From: Anaerolineae bacterium
GTDB taxonomy: Bacteria > Chloroflexota > Anaerolineae > B4-G1 > SLSP01
Reading direction: 5' to 3'
Length of the DNA stretch: 45,783 nucleotides
Assembly (NCBI GenBank): GCA_026991395.1
Contig: JALXBP010000108.1
Location: 1 to 45,783 of the forward strand
Positions 43,147 to 45,783 of the stretch are shown piece by piece. A program made the translations under genes and the position numbers. The notes beneath the pieces are model-generated. The model was given only the letters and a program-made list of their open reading frames with translations, had not been told where the DNA came from and made no database searches. Numbering within the stretch: the first letter of the stretch is position 1; each line of letters starts with the position of its first letter.

Positions 43147-43911
43147 ATGGCACGCTTCCTGAACACGAGTGCGCTCAACTACGGATTGGAAAAGTTAATC
43201 ATCCAGGCACGCAAACGAATCGTACTCATTAGCCCCTATCTAAAGTTCCACGAGCGTATCAAAAGCCTCTTGGCCACTCGTGACAAGGAAGGCGTGCAGA
43301 TTGAAGTTATCTATGGCAAACGTGAGCTTGCCCCACAGACAGCGGCATGGCTTCGCTCCCTTGAACACGTGCGCGTCTCCTTCTGTCAAAACCTCCATGC
43401 CAAATGTTACATCTTTGACAACCAAGCGGCCATCTTGACCTCGATGAACCTCTACGAATACAGCCAAGTGAACAATTACGAGATGGGTATCCTTGTCCTG
43501 GCCTCCTCATCATCACTCTCACTGCAGGAAGATGGACAGCTTTTAGCGAGTATTCTGCAAGAAGTCGAACTCATCCGCCAAGCCAGTACGGTGATGTTGG
43601 CACCAGCAGAGAGCATCGATCACTTTTCCACAGCCGCTCCGTCCAAAGAAAAGGAACAGCCCCCTTCCCGCCCCTCCCGGAAGTCAACGGCACCTTCATC
43701 CCGCTACAACAAGTTGACCACATATCGGCTCGCCCAAGCCAGGAATACGACAAAACCGGCACTGCTGCAACGCCTCGCAAAGCTCGGCTACATCCGCAAA
43801 CAGGGCAAGGACTGGACATTAACGGCCAAGGGCAAGCAAATCGGCGGCGAGATGCGCTCAGGCAAAGATGGCTCGACGTTCTTCCTCTGGCCTCGTGATC
43901 TCGAACTCTGA
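43147..43911 (+). CDS. PLD-family phosphodiesterase/nuclease with likely C-terminal winged helix
   Basis: This 254-residue protein has a single phospholipase D-type half site: H84-A-K86 with D91 (HAKCYIFD, the HxKx4D motif) and ILTSMNLYEYSQVNNYEMGI after it, as in dimeric Nuc-type nucleases. A Ser/Pro-rich linker (about 185-212) leads to a C-terminal segment (YNKLTTYRLAQARN, LLQRLAKLGYIRKQ, WTLTAKGKQIGGE, FFLWPRDL) that looks like a winged-helix DNA-binding domain. ATG at 43147 follows AAGGAG. The gene is on the strand opposite its neighbours and its DNA is visibly AT-richer, with TTA and other codons rare around it, so it was probably acquired. Substrate is presumably DNA. Confidence 0.78.
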   Translation: MARFLNTSALNYGLEKLIIQARKRIVLISPYLKFHERIKSLLATRDKEGVQIEVIYGKRELAPQTAAWLRSLEHVRVSFCQNLHAKCYIFDNQAAILTSMNLYEYSQVNNYEMGILVLASSSSLSLQEDGQLLASILQEVELIRQASTVMLAPAESIDHFSTAAPSKEKEQPPSRPSRKSTAPSSRYNKLTTYRLAQARNTTKPALLQRLAKLGYIRKQGKDWTLTAKGKQIGGEMRSGKDGSTFFLWPRDLEL

Positions 43912-43941
43912 GCGCTCATCCTTTCAGCATATGCTGAAAGG
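43909..43941. repeat. Two adjacent perfect palindromes at a convergent gene end, possible bidirectional terminator
   Basis: TGAGCGCTCA (43909-43918) is a perfect 10-bp palindrome that contains the stop codons of both convergent genes, one per strand. Right next to it CCTTTCAGCATATGCTGAAAGG (43920-43941) is a perfect 22-bp palindrome that encodes the last residues of the AddB-like protein. It could fold as a hairpin in both transcripts; no T-run follows on either strand. Confidence 0.65.
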
Positions 43942-45783
43942 CCACCAGTAGCGGGCCGCGATCCTCGTAGCCGCGGGCATTGAGTCGGCTCAATCCCAGG
44001 TAGAGGCCGCGCCGACAGCGGAGCAGCAGGCCGCGGGTGATACGCGCCAGCGATGCCCGCCGCGAGGCGATCTCCTCCTCGTCCGTCCACAGGCGACCGC
44101 TCTCCCAGCGGCGGCTGAGCACGTAGGGATGGGTCAGCGGCTGGTACGGGCGCTCCCACCAGCCGCGGCTTCCCACGTCCAGCCAGAACTGGTAATCGAC
44201 CGCCCGATTGCCCATCAGGAAAGTGTAGGCCGGGGCGATGAGGACGGCCTCCGCAGGCCGCGCCGTCCAAGGGAGCAGGTACTGCGCGGCGATCACCCCC
44301 GATTCGACCATCTGCAGGTAGGTCTTGCCCCACGGGGCCTCGTCGGGCAGGCCATCGACGACGGCGCGAAACTTCTGCGCCGATTCGATGAGCATCGCCG
44401 CCACGTAGGCCGCATCGTAGCGCCGGTAGAAGCCGAAGCCCTCGTGCGCGAGCAGTTCGTGGAAGAGCGCCTGGAAGAAGATGTCCAGGGGAGCCTCCCG
44501 CTCCTGCCATTCGTCGAGCCAGAGAGCCACCTGCTGGTAGCGTTCACCCAGGCGATAGGTGATCCGCTCCTGCATCTCCGCCCCCATGCCGTCGAAATCC
44601 AGCAAGCGCCCCTGGCGATAACGCACCTCGGTCAGCAGGCGGGCGCGGACGAGGTCCAGTCCCTCGATGGCCTGCACTAACGTCCGCGCGACATCGTCGG
44701 CAGGCGGAGCCATCCCCCACTGCGGATGGGCCAACTGCGCCAGGGTGAGCATAGCCAGCGCCGCCGGTTCCTCGCGCAGCGAGCGGGAGGGGCGGTGCGT
44801 GTAGGCGGGAATCCCCCGCGCCCGCAGGCGGTCGAGCAGCGAGAAGCGGAGCAGGTCGTTGAGGTAGGGCGCGAGGACGGCGATCTCCGAAGGCTGGACG
44901 CCGCGTTCGATCAGCGCGGCGATCTCCCCGGCGACCCAGTCGAGCATCTGCGGATAGTAGGCGGGCGTCTCGCGCGGGCGATGGAGCGCCGGGCGCAGCG
45001 CCTCCCTGCGCGAGGCGGAACGCGGCCCGCCCTCGATGGCCGCGCCCAGCGCGTCGGTCAGCGCCAGCACGGCAGGGGAGGGATGACGCGGCTGCTCGAA
45101 GCGGAAAGTCCGCTCACAGAGCGCCTCCAGCGACGCGCCGCCCTGCGGGTCGGCACCGAGGAAGAGCCGATAGCCACCCTCCTCGTCATCGATGAGCAGC
45201 GCCGACTGCAACTGCGGCAGCCATTCCCGCAGGAGATCGTGCGCCAGCGGCGTCTGCTCCTCCACGTTGTCGGCGATGAGATGGCGGTAGCGGCTAAAGA
45301 GGTAGTCGCGGAAGGCGGGCTGCGGCCAGAGGGCCGTTCGCAGCAGTTCCATCTGCAGCGAGAAGTCGAGCAGGTTGTGCTCCAGGCAGTAGGCGCGGAA
45401 GCGATTGACGGCCTCCTGCACCTGCCGATAGACCGTCTCCTGCGCCCTCTCCCCCGTCCAGGCGGCCATCAGCCGCTCGCCGATCTCGGTGTGCGGATAG
45501 CCGTTGACCGCCGCCTTGCTCAGGGCATCGAGAAGCTGGGCGTAGATGCGCTGCGGGCGGACGGTAACCGTATCGAAGAAGCCCTGCCGCATCCGCAGCG
45601 GTTCGACGACGCGGGCCATGAAGTACTGCGCCGTCTCCATCGTCAGGAAGCGCGGCGGCACTTCGGGATGGGCGAAGCCCGCCGCCTCGGCCACCAGCGG
45701 CCAGAAGAGATCGACCATCCGCCGCGCCAGCCCGCCCACGGTGAGCACGGTTACCTCGCCCCCGGCAGGGATCTGCGGACTGC
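43916..45783 (-). CDS. AddB/RecB-like helicase-fold protein, N-terminus beyond the window, degenerate Walker B
   Basis: More than 620 residues are visible; the frame is open to the window end, so the GTG at 45748 is internal and the Walker A region, if any, lies outside. TVLTVGGLARRMVDLFWP resembles motif Ia of UvrD/AddB proteins. The motif II region reads LIADNVEEQTP (157-167 counted from the 45748 GTG) instead of a DExQD box. LFLGADPQGG stands for motif III. The C-terminal RCRRGLYLGLSRLNARGYE resembles motif VI. No C-terminal nuclease or cysteine cluster is present. It probably is an AddB-like partner of the helicase and nuclease downstream on the same strand, from which the PLD gene separates it. 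Family is inferred. Confidence 0.65.
   Translation of the reverse strand, partial: SPQIPAGGEVTVLTVGGLARRMVDLFWPLVAEAAGFAHPEVPPRFLTMETAQYFMARVVEPLRMRQGFFDTVTVRPQRIYAQLLDALSKAAVNGYPHTEIGERLMAAWTGERAQETVYRQVQEAVNRFRAYCLEHNLLDFSLQMELLRTALWPQPAFRDYLFSRYRHLIADNVEEQTPLAHDLLREWLPQLQSALLIDDEEGGYRLFLGADPQGGASLEALCERTFRFEQPRHPSPAVLALTDALGAAIEGGPRSASRREALRPALHRPRETPAYYPQMLDWVAGEIAALIERGVQPSEIAVLAPYLNDLLRFSLLDRLRARGIPAYTHRPSRSLREEPAALAMLTLAQLAHPQWGMAPPADDVARTLVQAIEGLDLVRARLLTEVRYRQGRLLDFDGMGAEMQERITYRLGERYQQVALWLDEWQEREAPLDIFFQALFHELLAHEGFGFYRRYDAAYVAAMLIESAQKFRAVVDGLPDEAPWGKTYLQMVESGVIAAQYLLPWTARPAEAVLIAPAYTFLMGNRAVDYQFWLDVGSRGWWERPYQPLTHPYVLSRRWESGRLWTDEEEIASRRASLARITRGLLLRCRRGLYLGLSRLNARGYEDRGPLLVAFQHMLKG

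Overview
The window is 45.8 kb of dense, GC-rich bacterial chromosome. Genes are separated by a few bases or overlap, ATGA/GTGA stop-start overlaps are common, and no tRNA, rRNA, insertion sequence or CRISPR array was found. Gene content points to Chloroflexota, probably near Anaerolineae/Ardenticatenia. The grounds are a complete division and wall cluster, a FixABCX module, an ADP-forming acyl-CoA synthetase fused in one chain, and a secreted protein ending in a YLPLVLR-type tail that I associate with this phylum. The phylum call is an inference, not a sequence match.

Regions. (1) 1-3265, plus strand: fixA(etfB)-fixB(etfA)-fixC-fixX, an electron-transfer flavoprotein to quinone/ferredoxin complex, closed by a strong terminator. 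(2) 3391-6603, plus: a near-consensus promoter, a zinc-ribbon/TPR protein, a GNAT-type protein and an MFS exporter. (3) 9294-6614, minus: traR/dksA-like, lspA, an RluA-family protein and a nitrilase-family protein. The last two both lack the catalytic residue of their family. (4) 9475-12876, plus: a membrane protein with a cyclic-nucleotide-binding-like domain and two bacterial PH modules, then def and mrp. (5) 12986-15418, plus: a large secreted glycosidase-like protein. (6) 17570-15425, minus: surE, an RluE-like pseudouridine synthase and a family-2 glycosyltransferase, preceded by a striking array of three 9-bp palindromes 22 bp apart. (7) 22005-17806, minus: tig, clpP, ADP-forming acyl-CoA synthetase.

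(8) 39826-22106, minus: a 17-gene dcw cluster of about 17.5 kb, in the order mraZ, rsmH, ftsL-like, ftsI, murF, mraY, murD, SDR oxidoreductase, ftsW, murG, CvpA-like, murC, murB, ddl, ftsQ, ftsA, ftsZ. It has a clear promoter, a four-unit TGGG operator for MraZ and a terminator after ftsZ. murE is missing from its usual place, and an SDR gene and a CvpA-like gene are inserted. The cluster supplies precursor synthesis (MurB/C/D/F, Ddl), lipid-linked steps (MraY, MurG), septal synthesis (FtsW, FtsI) and the division ring (FtsZ, FtsA, FtsQ, FtsL).

(9) 39910-45783: a DNA-processing island. It holds a stand-alone Fe-S PD-(D/E)XK nuclease, an SF1 helicase without a nuclease domain, and a second AddB/RecB-like helicase-fold protein with a degenerate Walker B motif that runs off the window. 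An AT-richer gene for a PLD-type nuclease with a likely winged-helix tail is inserted on the opposite strand. Together they look like a split AddAB-type recombination complex interrupted by an acquired gene, and this is the best candidate here for an undescribed system.
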